Shown here: positions 26,662-35,944 of the stretch, piece after piece
Numbering within the stretch: the first letter of the stretch is position 1
Layout of the letters: every line of letters starts with the position of its first letter
From: Terriglobus albidus
Lineage (GTDB): Bacteria; Acidobacteriota; Terriglobia; Terriglobales; Acidobacteriaceae
NCBI RefSeq assembly: GCF_025685425.1
Contig: NZ_JAGTAS010000056.1
Span: 248,001 to 312,000 of the forward strand
Direction: 5' to 3'
DNA: 64,000 nucleotides
Translations under genes and position numbers: made by a program
The notes under the pieces: generated by a model
Database searches by the model: none
The model's input: only the letters and a program-made list of their open reading frames with translations
Told to the model about the DNA's origin: nothing

Positions 26662-26833
26662 GAGAAAGGGAACACCGTGCGCGAAAAATTACTCTCCGTT
26701 CACTAAAGCGGGCGGACCGGATGCCGGCGGTCGCAAGTTTGCAGTGAGTTTTACGTTGCGATGGAAGCACTACGTGGCCGGTAGTATGTGGGGAGCAGCG
26801 TCCTTTGTAGAAGATACGCTCTGGTGACGTCGA

Positions 26834-28381
26834 ATGACCTTCTTTGAAAGCCTGCTTCTTCTGATGTTTGCGGCTATTGTGCTGCTGCAGTTGGCACGGC
26901 GGCTGTCGCTGCCTTATCCCGCCTTGCTGGCGGCAGCGGGGGTGCTTATTGCGCTACTCCCAGGCTCTCCGAAGATCGAGATTGAGCCGGAGACCTATCT
27001 CGCATTGCTGATCGCGCCTGTCCTGGTGGATGCAGCCTTTGATTTTCCTCTCGGTGCTGCACGTCGCCTGTTTCTTCCACTCTTTTTCTATGCGGTGGTC
27101 GCGGTTGTGATTACGGCCTTGGTCGTGGCGTGGATCGGGAAGTTGTATCTTGGCTTGCCGTTTTCCGCAGCTCTTGTAATGGGCGCCATTGTCGCGCCGC
27201 CCGATGCCGCCGCGGCTACGGCTGTGCTGAGGCGATTTTCGATTCCTCGTGAGGTCGATAGCATCCTGCAGGGTGAGAGCCTCTTCAACGATGCGACGGC
27301 GTTGCTGCTCTTCAGCGCCGGGCTTGCCTTCGTGAACCATCACATGGATGCGGGAAGTGTGACTCGCCTGGTGTTCGCCGCCCCCGGAGGAATTCTGTTC
27401 GGTGTTGCGAGCGCCTATCTGATCATGCGTGTGAATCCGCTGGTGCGGGGGACGCTGGGAGGAAACCTCCTTCAGTTTGTCTTCTCGTATGCCATCTGGA
27501 TCATCGCCTCGCATCTCGGACTTTCGGCGGTTCTTGCCACCGTTGCCTTTGCCATGACCGCAGCGCATCGGACCGAACCAAATGCAGGCGCCCTCGATGC
27601 CCGCATGCGCATTCAGTCCTATGCCGTCTGGAGTGCAGTCGTCTTCACGCTGAATGTCTTTGCCTTTTTGTTGATGGGTATGCAGGCGCGCGTCATTCTT
27701 GGACGAATGGAGAGGTCGCAGCTTCACAACGCCCTTATCTTTGCGGGTATTGTTGTTGCTGTTGTAATCGCTGTCCGCCCATGTATCGTTCTCACCTTTC
27801 GGGCCGTCCGCTGTCTTCAGGCGCGAATGGGGCAGAGATGCCAGCCGTCGCCTTTGGGGGAGAGTCTCTTCATTGGCTGGTGTGGTATGAGAGGGTTTGT
27901 CACGATGGCGACGGCCCTCGCGCTGCCTCAGGGGTTTCCGCACCGCGATACCGTGGTGTTGGCGGCGTTTTCGGTTGTGCTGACGACGCTGGTAGTGCAG
28001 GGAGTGACACTCGCTCCGATGATCCAGGTGCTGTGTCTCAGTTCGAAAGAGGCCAAGGAGGCGGAGGCCTTAGCAATTAGAGTGAAGCTCGCGGATGCGG
28101 CTCTCAACGCGCTCTCGGATAAGACCGGCTGCGAGGCAGACAATATCCGATTCCGGCTTCGGTTGGTACGGGACACCTGTATGCAGCGGCAGGACTCCGT
28201 TGGGTTACAGAGGCTGCGGGAGCTCGGGCTGGAGTCGGTACTCTCGCAACGCCAGGAGCTGGAGCGCCTGCGGGACGAGGACGCGATCAGCACCGAGGCG
28301 TACCTCGAGTCGCAGGAGCAGATCGACTGGCTGGAGCTTACCTTCCTGCGCGGGGAAGAGCGCCGCATCGAAGAGATTTAG
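26834..28381 (+). CDS. Na+/H+ antiporter, CPA1 family
   Basis: A 515-residue protein with about 12 hydrophobic segments in the first 400 residues and a charged cytoplasmic tail of about 115 residues. The CPA1 core motifs are present: GAIVAPPDAAAATAVLRR (ion-binding unwound helix, the counterpart of the SPTDP/APPD motif) and GESLFNDATALLLF. It exchanges cytoplasmic Na+ or K+ for H+ across the inner membrane and would help pH and salt balance. The start ATG follows TGGTGACGTCGA without a strong ribosome-binding site. It is a single gene, divergent from the TonB receptor. Confidence 0.9.
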   Translation: MTFFESLLLLMFAAIVLLQLARRLSLPYPALLAAAGVLIALLPGSPKIEIEPETYLALLIAPVLVDAAFDFPLGAARRLFLPLFFYAVVAVVITALVVAWIGKLYLGLPFSAALVMGAIVAPPDAAAATAVLRRFSIPREVDSILQGESLFNDATALLLFSAGLAFVNHHMDAGSVTRLVFAAPGGILFGVASAYLIMRVNPLVRGTLGGNLLQFVFSYAIWIIASHLGLSAVLATVAFAMTAAHRTEPNAGALDARMRIQSYAVWSAVVFTLNVFAFLLMGMQARVILGRMERSQLHNALIFAGIVVAVVIAVRPCIVLTFRAVRCLQARMGQRCQPSPLGESLFIGWCGMRGFVTMATALALPQGFPHRDTVVLAAFSVVLTTLVVQGVTLAPMIQVLCLSSKEAKEAEALAIRVKLADAALNALSDKTGCEADNIRFRLRLVRDTCMQRQDSVGLQRLRELGLESVLSQRQELERLRDEDAISTEAYLESQEQIDWLELTFLRGEERRIEEI

Positions 28382-28547
28382 CGCCGTTTATCGCGCAATT
28401 CGCATTATTTTTGTTCATCGCTGACATTCCTGCGAGGATTCAGGACTATTTCTGTCGTATATTTGTATTGATATTGGACTGTTTCGATCCTTATTTGGGT
28501 TGAGGCAGGTCCTTTCATTCCAAAAAACCTGGGCAGATCGACATCGC

Positions 28548-29690
28548 ATGAACCTTCGACGAGTACTCTTTTGGTTTCACCTTGTTATCGGCCTCGTCGT
28601 TGGGTTGACGATCTGCTTCTTTGCTTCGACCGGCAGCCTGATGGCATTCCAACCACAGATCATCGCGTTTGCTGAGCGGAAGATTTCCGTTCCAGAGCAC
28701 CTCCCGGACGCGATGTGTCTCGCTCCGAGCGAATCACTGAGAAAGCTGCAGGGAAAGATTGGCGCTCCGCCGACCTCATTTGAGGCGTTCGCGAATCCTC
28801 GCACGCCGGCCCAGGTGATGACCGCCCCAGACCGGGTTTTCTTAGTGGATGCCTGCACCGGCGAGTTGCTTGGAAACGGACCGAGCCGGGTGCGCGCGTT
28901 CTTTGCGCACGTCAGAGACCTTCATCGCTACGCCGCCTATGGCGGAACCCGCTATGAGGCATTGCATTCCATTACCACTGCCGGCAATCTGGGATTTCCG
29001 ATCCTTATTCTTAGCGGCTTGATCCTTTGGATCCCGCGTCAGTGGAAGAAGGTACATCTGCGAAACGCTTTAGTTATTCGCGGCGATCTCAAGGCTCGTG
29101 CGCGTGACTGGAATCTGCACACGGTTGGTGGTTTCTGGTTAGCTCTTCCACTATTGGTGATCTCGCTCTCCGGATCGGTGATGGCCTATGACTGGGTCAA
29201 TGCATTGCTCTACCGCGCGGCGGGGACGCCGTCGCCGCAGGGGAAAGAAGAGAGGCCGAAGGCGGTTAACCTCGGAAATGTCGAACTGCTGGATAAGCTT
29301 CTTCCTCTCGCGAAAGAAACAGATCCGCAATGGAACAGCCTGACGGTACGTTTTCCCATCGCTGCGAATAGCGTTCCCTTCGCGCTCGATGAGGGATCAG
29401 GCTCGCGGCCACAGGAGAAGACGCAGCTTGTGCTGTCGAAGAACGGCAAACTGACGAAGTTTGACACCTTCGACAAGCTTCCGCGCGGTAGACAGTGGAG
29501 GCTCTATGGGCGCTTTCTCCATACAGGCGAGATCTTCGGATGGATAGGGCAGAGTGTTGCCTTTCTCGCCGCCCTAACCGCTGTGTTGCTCGTCTGGACA
29601 GGATTTGCGCTCAGTCTTCGCCGGTATGTGGCGTGGAGAACGCGCAAGGCTCGTGCGAGAGAGCGAGCTCCAGTGCTAGAGGCCGTCTAG
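28548..29690 (+). CDS. PepSY-associated transmembrane protein (iron-uptake type)
   Basis: A 380-residue protein with the typical opening MNLRRVLFWFHLVIGLVVGL, a first helix, a periplasmic PepSY-like part, a helix pair in the middle (GNLGFPILILSGLILWIPRQW, then WLALPLLVISLSGSVMAYDW), and a last helix (SVAFLAALTAVLLVWTGFAL). Conserved His residues (HLVIG; FAHVRDLHRYAA; LHS; LHTVGGFW; FLHTGEIFG) match PepSY-TM proteins that may reduce ferric siderophores or bind heme in the inner membrane. Its stop codon TAG lies inside the end of a dispersed repeat, and a TonB receptor fragment follows, a pairing common in iron uptake. The frame could start at 28500, but 28548 fits the family. Confidence 0.8.
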   Translation: MNLRRVLFWFHLVIGLVVGLTICFFASTGSLMAFQPQIIAFAERKISVPEHLPDAMCLAPSESLRKLQGKIGAPPTSFEAFANPRTPAQVMTAPDRVFLVDACTGELLGNGPSRVRAFFAHVRDLHRYAAYGGTRYEALHSITTAGNLGFPILILSGLILWIPRQWKKVHLRNALVIRGDLKARARDWNLHTVGGFWLALPLLVISLSGSVMAYDWVNALLYRAAGTPSPQGKEERPKAVNLGNVELLDKLLPLAKETDPQWNSLTVRFPIAANSVPFALDEGSGSRPQEKTQLVLSKNGKLTKFDTFDKLPRGRQWRLYGRFLHTGEIFGWIGQSVAFLAALTAVLLVWTGFALSLRRYVAWRTRKARARERAPVLEAV

Positions 29691-29760
29691 AGCATTTTCC
29701 CTGTAGGTGTAGCGTAGGGATCCCGCATCTATGGGCGTTTTCCGCAATGAAAACGCCGCT
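29687..29760 (+). repeat. Dispersed palindromic repeat, copy 2 (left half only)
   Basis: Begins CTAGAGCATTTTCCCTGTAG, supplies the TAG stop of the PepSY gene, and runs through GGGCGTTTTCCGCAATGAAA and ACGCCGCT. It then stops abruptly where a TonB-receptor fragment begins. The right half seen in other copies is missing. Confidence 0.8.
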
Positions 29761-30136
29761 TCCGTATGCATTCCGGCTCAGCGGAACCACAACCGCTGCG
29801 AGTGGGTTGCCGGTGAATCCGCTGACAGGTGTTGACAACGATGGGGATGGCATCGCAAGTGATCGTCCTATCGGGCTTTCGCGCAATTCGTTCCATGGGC
29901 CGCTGCAGGCTCAGACGGACCTGGCTTTGACTCGGACTTTCTCCTTCTTTGAAAAGGTGAGAGTCGAGACACGGGCCGAGTTCGCCAACGTCTTCAATCA
30001 CAATAACTTTGTGAAACTGACGACGACGTACGGAAACACAGCGACCGCGGGCAGCACCTTCCTGTTGCCGCAGGCAGGTATTCAGAACAGCGACCCATCC
30101 CGTCAGATTCAATTCGCAACGAGGATCCTGTTCTAG
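29761..30136 (+). pseudogene. C-terminal remnant of a TonB-dependent receptor
   Basis: About 125 in-frame codons encode the end of an Oar-like TonB receptor barrel: GTTTAASGLPVNPLTGVDNDG, DRPIGLSRNSFHGP, TRAEFANVFNHNNFV, and a last strand ending QIQFATRILF with the terminal Phe. The roughly 700-900 upstream residues are absent, and the fragment abuts a half copy of a dispersed repeat. It is a gene remnant, probably left by a deletion between repeat and receptor. The position after a PepSY protein suggests the lost gene was an iron-chelate receptor. Confidence 0.8.
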
Positions 30137-30146
30137 ACTGAACCCG

Positions 30147-30653
30147 ATGACCTACGATGATCTCCATCTCCTCGTCGACTACAACTATTGGGCGCGCGAC
30201 CGCGTGCTCGAAGCGGTAAGCGCGATCACGCCCGAGCAGTTCACACGTCCTCTGGGGAACAGCTTCAGCTCGGTACGCGACACCGTTGCGCATATCTGCG
30301 CTGCCGAGCGCATCTGGATCACCCGATTGAAGGGAGAAAAGCTGCAGGGAATTCAGAAACCGGATCGCCTTCCCGATGTTCACGCGGCTCGTAAGGAATG
30401 GGCCGAACTGGAGGCTGAGATGCGCGAACAGCTCGCAAGATTGGGGCCGGAAGCTGTAGAGCGCGTGATCGAGTACCAGGACCTGCGTGGTAATGATCAA
30501 TCAGACGTGCTTTGGCAGATGCTGCAGCACATGGTCAATCATGGGACCTATCATCGCGGACAGATCACCACGATGCTACGACAGTTGAGTGCGGCGCCGC
30601 CGAAGTCCATGGATCTGATTTCCTTTTATCGCGAGCAAAACCGGAAGCCTTGA
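30147..30653 (+). CDS. DinB-family four-helix metal-binding protein
   Basis: A 168-residue DinB/YfiT-like protein. It has the usual opening LHLLVDYNYWARDRVLEAV and the three metal-binding His positions: one in VRDTVAHICAAE, two in MVNHGTYHRGQI near the C-terminus. Many members are thiol-dependent transferases or hydrolases with a Ni or Zn site. It has no clear operon partner; it starts 10 bp after the receptor remnant. The exact reaction is unknown. Confidence 0.88.
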   Translation: MTYDDLHLLVDYNYWARDRVLEAVSAITPEQFTRPLGNSFSSVRDTVAHICAAERIWITRLKGEKLQGIQKPDRLPDVHAARKEWAELEAEMREQLARLGPEAVERVIEYQDLRGNDQSDVLWQMLQHMVNHGTYHRGQITTMLRQLSAAPPKSMDLISFYREQNRKP

Positions 30654-30660
30654 CAGGCTT
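30645..30660 (+). terminator. Possible weak terminator after DinB gene
   Basis: AAGCCT-TGAC-AGGCTT forms a 6-bp hairpin overlapping the stop codon, followed by TAG rather than a long T run. Confidence 0.3.
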
Positions 30661-30761
30661 TAGAGCCCATCGGCATATAGTAATTTTAGATTCCAAACAG
30701 AGCCTGAATAGCCTTTCAATCTCCAGTTATTTGTCGATTCGCCCTACAGAAAGTGGCGCCT

Positions 30762-31748
30762 TTAGAAGCTGTTTTCGTTCGATGAATGGTAGTTGAGAGA
30801 GCAGACACAACGCTTGCAAATCTCGTTCTCATCGACCTTCAGTTGCGACCGGAACTCAAAGGCGCTACTGCCGTGAAGGATATCTTCCAGCGTTCCGTGT
30901 GCCAGATTGCCGATGGACTGGTGGAAGAAACAGGGTTTTACGGTCCCGTCCACCTCCCATACAGCAGAGACCCAGGGAGCATTGCATACCGGAGCTCGAT
31001 GTGGAATCAGGCCGGCTTCTGCGGCAAAGTGGTCCGCAATGCGCTGCAGCTTCTTCCGGTTCTCTGCGATCAAGAACCCCGGGGCCAGCCGCTCACGCGC
31101 TTCGGCGACGAGATCGAACTGACGCTTGAGGGTCTCGAGCTCGGTGGCGTCCACCTGAATCGAATTGCGCCGCTCAATGGGCCAAACCAGCTCCCGGTTG
31201 AAGGCGGTGGACGAGAGATCCGCAGCCAGGAAAGAGATTCCATCCAACCCGGCATCGATCGCGGCGTCCACGGTGGCAGCCAGATGAGCGAAGTTTGCGT
31301 GTTGAACGGTGCAGCGCGCTTTGACCGGAAGTGCACCGTGCTGTTTGAGTGCATGGACTCCGCGAGAGAGCAGGGCAAAGGCGCCTTTGACACCGCGAAT
31401 CTGATCGTGAACCTCGGGCGGGCCATCGAGAGAGACAATAACCTCGTGGAACTCGGCTGTGACCAGGACAGCATGCCTCTCCAGCAGGAGCCCGCTGGTA
31501 AGCAGGGTTAGTTTCGCTCCGATCTCACGAAAGAAGTGCGTGAGCTGTGGCAGCCTTCGATGCATCAATGCTTCGCCACCGGTGAAGACGACCTGTTCTA
31601 CACCCAGCGCGAGCAGCGACTCACGTTGCCTTTGCAGAACGGCGAGGTCGAGCTCCTGGTTCTCCTCGCGTTTCCAGATGTCACACATGGCGCACCGGCA
31701 GTTGCAGCGGCTGTGCACATGCAGCAGAAGGATCGGCATCCGCGTCAT
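30762..31748 (-). CDS. Radical SAM protein with SPASM-like C-terminus, last gene of radical SAM operon
   Basis: A 328-residue protein (from MTRMPILLLHVHS). The radical SAM cluster motif C15-N-C-R-C19-A-M-C22 is at the very start, followed by FTGGEALMHRRL. The C-terminal part (CNAPWVSAVWEVDGTVKPC, then GNLAHGTLEDIL and CKRCVC) resembles a SPASM/twitch region that holds an extra iron-sulfur cluster. Unlike the five upstream radical SAM proteins it has no B12-binding domain. SPASM proteins often modify peptides, but also sugars and other small molecules. An upstream extension to 31982 is possible but overlaps the fusion gene by 190 bp. It sits 43 bp after that gene. Confidence 0.82.
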   Translation of the reverse strand: MTRMPILLLHVHSRCNCRCAMCDIWKREENQELDLAVLQRQRESLLALGVEQVVFTGGEALMHRRLPQLTHFFREIGAKLTLLTSGLLLERHAVLVTAEFHEVIVSLDGPPEVHDQIRGVKGAFALLSRGVHALKQHGALPVKARCTVQHANFAHLAATVDAAIDAGLDGISFLAADLSSTAFNRELVWPIERRNSIQVDATELETLKRQFDLVAEARERLAPGFLIAENRKKLQRIADHFAAEAGLIPHRAPVCNAPWVSAVWEVDGTVKPCFFHQSIGNLAHGTLEDILHGSSAFEFRSQLKVDENEICKRCVCSLNYHSSNENSF

Positions 31749-31791
31749 GCGGTGCTTCTCTATTTGCGGTGTCTCCGCGATTGCGGCTGTC

Positions 31792-33681
31792 TCAGGCAAG
31801 AGCCACCGTCCTTTCTCCCAGGCGGAGTACGCCATCTTGCTGCAGCTTGGCGGCAGCTTCAAACGCAGGACGAAGATCTGCTCTGATCCAACGTCGCCGG
31901 CCATCGACCTGTATCCCGGTGAAAGCGGAAAGCTCCGATGGCTGCAGAATGTGTACGAGTTCTTCCGCAACAAGCTGGACAACGCCGTTCCGCATCACGA
32001 AGTGAACATCCTGCCATGTCAGATGACGGAGCGTCTCTGCGGGTGAGAGGCCGCGGTCGGGTACGGCGATCAGATCGGCCCGGCCATCAATTTGAATCTT
32101 CCCCTGACCATCGGTCAGCCGCAACATGGTTGCTGGGTTCTCCATGAGCAGGGAGTAGAGCCGTGCCGCCGGCAGATCGTATCGCGCCATGACGAAGGCT
32201 GCTTCGTCCAGCAGATCGCCGCAGGCGGTAAGTGGGGAGTCGCTGCCAAGGGCAGCATTTTCGAAGTCCTCGATCAGTGCTGCGGCTGGAACCGTTCCGA
32301 AGAGGAATTCATTGGAACTGGGGCAGAAGATTAAACCGACACCCGCTTCGATTAGGCTTGTGATCATTTGCGGCGTAACAGCAAGTGCGTGAACAAGAAT
32401 CGTCGAAGGCTGCAGCAGATCTAACGCCCGCAGTATTTCGATCTCCTGTTTTGCTCGTTCGCTTACGCCCTCGGCCGCATGTACGATCAGAATCTCTCCA
32501 GAACCGATCGACGCTTCTTCCTGAAGCCCCGCAAAATCGAATGCCGCGGAGTGCACCCAGCGCATCTCTTCCACCACGCTGACTGGGAATTCTGGCTCTC
32601 GCATCGCGCCTGTGATGGGATTGTGATGGCAGACGCTTGTTACCCCGCACAACAGATTCCTCAACGCTCCCCACTGAATACGTGCCTCCCGTTGGACACT
32701 GCGGTGCAGTGCAATGGCTTCGGCATAACGCACCTGAATTGTGGCGGCCCATTCCTGTGCATCCGCATAGGTGCCGTCTCCCAACCTGGGAAAGAGACCG
32801 AACTCCAGATGATCGTGCGCATTAATCAGCCCAGGAAGAAGGAGATATCCATCCAGGGATATCTGTGGCTGCGGCTCAGGTGAACTGCAAAGGATAGAGC
32901 GTACACGCCCTCTCTCCACGGTCAGTGTGCGCGGCAGCGCATCATAGGCCGATAGAGCGCATCGTGCTCCGCTAATGGCAAGCTCTTGTTTCAGGTCTTC
33001 CCGCGCAAGTTGAAGCAGATACATCACCGGCTCTTCCATCAGTTCTTCGAAGGCAGAAGCCCGGTCTTGCTGTACAAAGATCCCGCGCTCCGCTTCCGAA
33101 AATCCAGGTTCGAGATCGCATACGCAATGGAACCCTTCAGCCGCAAAGATGGCTCTCAGGTCTTCCAGTCCGATCCGGTTCCAGCCAATCGTGATCTCTT
33201 CGCCATGCTGGTGGAAGGAGCGATTCCAGCCTCGCCGTTGTGCTGTATCGGGATGGATGTCGGCCAGGATAATCTGGCCTCCTGGTCGAAGCAACCGCCG
33301 CATTTCATTGCAGAAAGCTGGAAGATCGCTCACGTATCCCAGAACAAGGGAACAGAGGACGACGTCGATGGACTGTGCACAGATCGGAACCGCAGTGCAG
33401 TCTGCCTGGTGAATTGTGGCGTTCTCTGGAAGCCGCTGTTTCGCCAGCTCCAGCATCTGAGCAGAGTAGTCTACGGCGTGGATCCACTTTGCTTGCAGCT
33501 TGCTCAGAAGCGGGAAGTGTCTTCCCGTTCCGCAGCCGGCATCGAGGATTGTCTTTTCTCGCAATGATGGCAGAAGCTGCCGAAGCAGTCTTACCTCTAA
33601 CGCGCAGAATGGGTTGTGGGCATCATCATAGACCGGTGCCCATTCATCAAAGACTGCGGGAGTTGCAGGAGCCGCGATCAT
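31792..33681 (-). CDS. Methyltransferase-amidohydrolase fusion protein
   Basis: A 629-residue two-part enzyme. Residues 1 to about 235 are a class I SAM methyltransferase (ILDAGCGTGRHFPLL, motif I; later LLRPGGQIILADIHP). Residues about 245-629 are an amidohydrolase of the cytosine deaminase/chlorohydrolase type with all metal positions visible: H289-D-H291 in INAHDHLEFG, H401 in IVHAAEG, H431 in LVHALAV and D481 in LGSDSPLTACGDLLDE. The fusion implies that methylation and hydrolysis or deamination act on one compound. It overlaps the upstream gene by 4 bp (ATGA) and is seventh of eight genes in the operon. The substrate is unknown. The frame is continuous, so it is not an annotation join. 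Confidence 0.88.
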   Translation of the reverse strand: MIAAPATPAVFDEWAPVYDDAHNPFCALEVRLLRQLLPSLREKTILDAGCGTGRHFPLLSKLQAKWIHAVDYSAQMLELAKQRLPENATIHQADCTAVPICAQSIDVVLCSLVLGYVSDLPAFCNEMRRLLRPGGQIILADIHPDTAQRRGWNRSFHQHGEEITIGWNRIGLEDLRAIFAAEGFHCVCDLEPGFSEAERGIFVQQDRASAFEELMEEPVMYLLQLAREDLKQELAISGARCALSAYDALPRTLTVERGRVRSILCSSPEPQPQISLDGYLLLPGLINAHDHLEFGLFPRLGDGTYADAQEWAATIQVRYAEAIALHRSVQREARIQWGALRNLLCGVTSVCHHNPITGAMREPEFPVSVVEEMRWVHSAAFDFAGLQEEASIGSGEILIVHAAEGVSERAKQEIEILRALDLLQPSTILVHALAVTPQMITSLIEAGVGLIFCPSSNEFLFGTVPAAALIEDFENAALGSDSPLTACGDLLDEAAFVMARYDLPAARLYSLLMENPATMLRLTDGQGKIQIDGRADLIAVPDRGLSPAETLRHLTWQDVHFVMRNGVVQLVAEELVHILQPSELSAFTGIQVDGRRRWIRADLRPAFEAAAKLQQDGVLRLGERTVALA

Positions 33682-35141
33682 AGGCTTTCCCGTTTGGGCT
33701 TTCTAAGATCAATGAACCGCTGCGCCAGTACCAGTTCGTGAGGAGCGGTATAGAAACGGAATGCATAACGCCATGCACTGAGCGTCTGCAGCAGATACCG
33801 TCCCCAGCGCGGTGCGCGAATATCCTGCACCGTCGGCCAGCGCGAAGCGACAACGATCTCGAAGTTATCGATCAGGCGTTTGGTCTTGTCCTTCATCCAC
33901 GGAGCGCGGGTATCGATGCGGAGGGTGAAATCCATCCACTTCTTCTCGGCCCACTCTCCCGGGCTGGTTGGAAAGCTGATCTTATCGTCGACGTCACCGT
34001 ACATCGAACCGCGCTGCGGTGTCGGCGTGTAGTGCTGAATGATGATCTCCGAATCAGGGTTGATGCGCTTGATCTTGCGAATGAACGCCAGCGTCTCGCG
34101 GGTATCGCGCTCGGGGTCTTTTGGATTACCGACAACGAAGGAGAATTCAGGAATGATGCCGGCCTCGCGTGTCCGGCGCGCCATGATCAGCGTCTGTTCG
34201 GTGGTGATGCCTTTCTGCATCTCTTTCAGCGCCCAGTCTGAACCTGACTCGGCGCCGAAGAAGATCATCTTGCAGCCGGCACGCCGGATGGCCTGCATGG
34301 TCTCATCGCTGTAACGCGACATAATGTCGACACGAGCTTCGCACCACCAGCGTAACTTCAAAGGGGCGATGCGATCCATGAGCTCCCGGGCATGATCTTC
34401 GCTCAGAAAGAAGTTCATATCGTAGAACTGGACGGAGTCGGCGTCGTAGCGGTCGACTAGGTGACGCAGAATCGCTTCGGTACGCGCGGGAGACTCAAAC
34501 TTTTCGGTTCTGCCGTATGCAGCATGCACGCCACAGAAGCTGCAGTTGAAGGGACAGCCGATGCTGGCGTGGTGCACCGCTGTGCGTTTGCCGAAAAATG
34601 AGGGACGAAGATACTTCTCGACCGGAAGCCGGTGGAATGGTGACCACGGAAATGCGTCCGGCCCCTTCATCGGGCGCTCGGCGTTATTACGATGGAAGCC
34701 GAACTGGTCCTTGTGCGAGAGCCCTAGGATGCTGTCGAAGGTACGCTGTCCACGAAGCGCCTCCAGCAGCTCGAGCAATGTGTCCTCCCCCTGTCCGCGG
34801 ACCGCAAAGTCGATGTACTTCGCATTGAGCGTCGCTTCGGGATAGATGGAAGGGAAGTAGCCTCCCCAGACGATCGGAACGTGAGGCCGCAGTTTGCGAA
34901 TCTCGCGGCAGACCTCCATGCCGGCAGCCATCTGCGGCCCGGGCATCACTGACACACCAAGCAACTCCACGCGATGCTGGTCGATCAGGCTGAGCAGCGT
35001 GCCCAATGGGTCGTCATCGACATTGCCGTCGACGATCTCATACTCCTCACGACCTTCCAGCACGGCCGCCAGGGCAAGCACTGCGAGAGGCAGCCGGCGG
35101 CTTCGAGGTTTCACGGCACGAGGATGAAAGAGGAGAATCAT
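33678..35141 (-). CDS. B12-binding-type radical SAM protein E
   Basis: A 487-residue protein with an N-terminal cobalamin-binding-like Rossmann region (about 1-130; LGVSVMPGPQ, VPIVWGGYFPSIYPEATL, FAVRGQGEDTLLELL) and a radical SAM core with C196-P-F-N-C200-S-F-C203, followed by a C-terminal helical tail. The family (BchE/HpnJ-like architecture) performs radical methylations, cyclisations or rearrangements, using SAM and often cobalamin. It overlaps both neighbours by 4 bp. It belongs to the operon but is not closely similar to the A/B or C/D pairs. Confidence 0.88.
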   Translation of the reverse strand: MILLFHPRAVKPRSRRLPLAVLALAAVLEGREEYEIVDGNVDDDPLGTLLSLIDQHRVELLGVSVMPGPQMAAGMEVCREIRKLRPHVPIVWGGYFPSIYPEATLNAKYIDFAVRGQGEDTLLELLEALRGQRTFDSILGLSHKDQFGFHRNNAERPMKGPDAFPWSPFHRLPVEKYLRPSFFGKRTAVHHASIGCPFNCSFCGVHAAYGRTEKFESPARTEAILRHLVDRYDADSVQFYDMNFFLSEDHARELMDRIAPLKLRWWCEARVDIMSRYSDETMQAIRRAGCKMIFFGAESGSDWALKEMQKGITTEQTLIMARRTREAGIIPEFSFVVGNPKDPERDTRETLAFIRKIKRINPDSEIIIQHYTPTPQRGSMYGDVDDKISFPTSPGEWAEKKWMDFTLRIDTRAPWMKDKTKRLIDNFEIVVASRWPTVQDIRAPRWGRYLLQTLSAWRYAFRFYTAPHELVLAQRFIDLRKPKRESL

Positions 35142-35944
35142 ACAGCCTCCCCAGTCTTCTCAAAGTGCAACAGCATGTGATCTCCAAGTTTGCGCAGCAG
35201 CGGCAAGCGGGAGAACATCGCATCCAGCCGGACAAAGATCCGAAGCAGAAGAGGGCGTTTCTGTATCCACGATTCGACGTATGACGGCGGCACGAAAAGT
35301 CCGATCGCCCGCACGCCGCGGAGTCTGAAGTGTGGACGGAAAGCCTGTTTGAGAGTGTTCAGCGTAGGGTAGTAAACGTCCACCGGCATGCCCTGCAGCA
35401 TTGCCTGATGTCTTCCCGTCCACCGACGAAAAGCCTTAGCAGGCTTGGCGTGCAGTAGATACCACGCGGTCTCCCACAGGCAGACACGGGTCGACATACA
35501 GAGAAGCAACGGAGAGCCTGGCGTGGTCTTTTCCGCCAGCATGCGAGCGACCGGAGCCAGATCGCGAACGCAATTCAGGCCTGAGAAGTTCGAGAAGACG
35601 CCGTCGAACTCCCCAGCAATCTCTCTCAGGTCTTCGGTGGCTACCTGCCTGAACTGCGGATTGTCTCGTGCTCCAAGGTTCTCCCTCCGAACCCGGGCGC
35701 AGGCGATCATCCTCTCCGATGCATCCAGAGCCAGCACTCTCCAGCCATTCTCTGCGAAACGGAGAGCGTCTTCGCCGGTACCGCAATTCAGTTCCAGAAG
35801 CCGTCTACGGCCTGGAAAGATACGAAACGCATCCTTCATCACTGCGGAACGCTGTGCCTGCCCGACATCGCTTTGCGTGAAGTCGTCGTCATACGTGTCG
35901 GCCATCGTATCGAACGCCCGGCCGGCTGGGTGTTCCGCAATCAT
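35138..35944 (-). CDS. SAM-dependent methyltransferase
   Basis: A 268-residue class I methyltransferase. Motif I is LLELNCGTGEDALRFA (about 49-64), followed by VLALDASERMIACAR and FDGVFSNFSGLNCVRDL. The C-terminal part has amphipathic, partly hydrophobic helices (PLLLRIFVRLDAMFSRLPLL), which may indicate a membrane-bound or lipid-like substrate. It overlaps genes on both sides by 4 bp. It may carry out an ordinary N- or O-methylation next to the radical SAM steps. Confidence 0.88.
   Translation of the reverse strand: MIAEHPAGRAFDTMADTYDDDFTQSDVGQAQRSAVMKDAFRIFPGRRRLLELNCGTGEDALRFAENGWRVLALDASERMIACARVRRENLGARDNPQFRQVATEDLREIAGEFDGVFSNFSGLNCVRDLAPVARMLAEKTTPGSPLLLCMSTRVCLWETAWYLLHAKPAKAFRRWTGRHQAMLQGMPVDVYYPTLNTLKQAFRPHFRLRGVRAIGLFVPPSYVESWIQKRPLLLRIFVRLDAMFSRLPLLRKLGDHMLLHFEKTGEAV

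Noticed and set aside
26954-27943. A long (329-codon) frame opposite the Na+/H+ antiporter
   Set aside because: It is rich in Arg, His and Gln with no domain, a shadow of a clear membrane transporter gene on the other strand.
29495-29740. N-terminal part of a 213-codon frame leading into the TonB receptor remnant
   Set aside because: It lies over the PepSY gene in another frame and over the repeat; only the part after about 29761 matches a TonB receptor.
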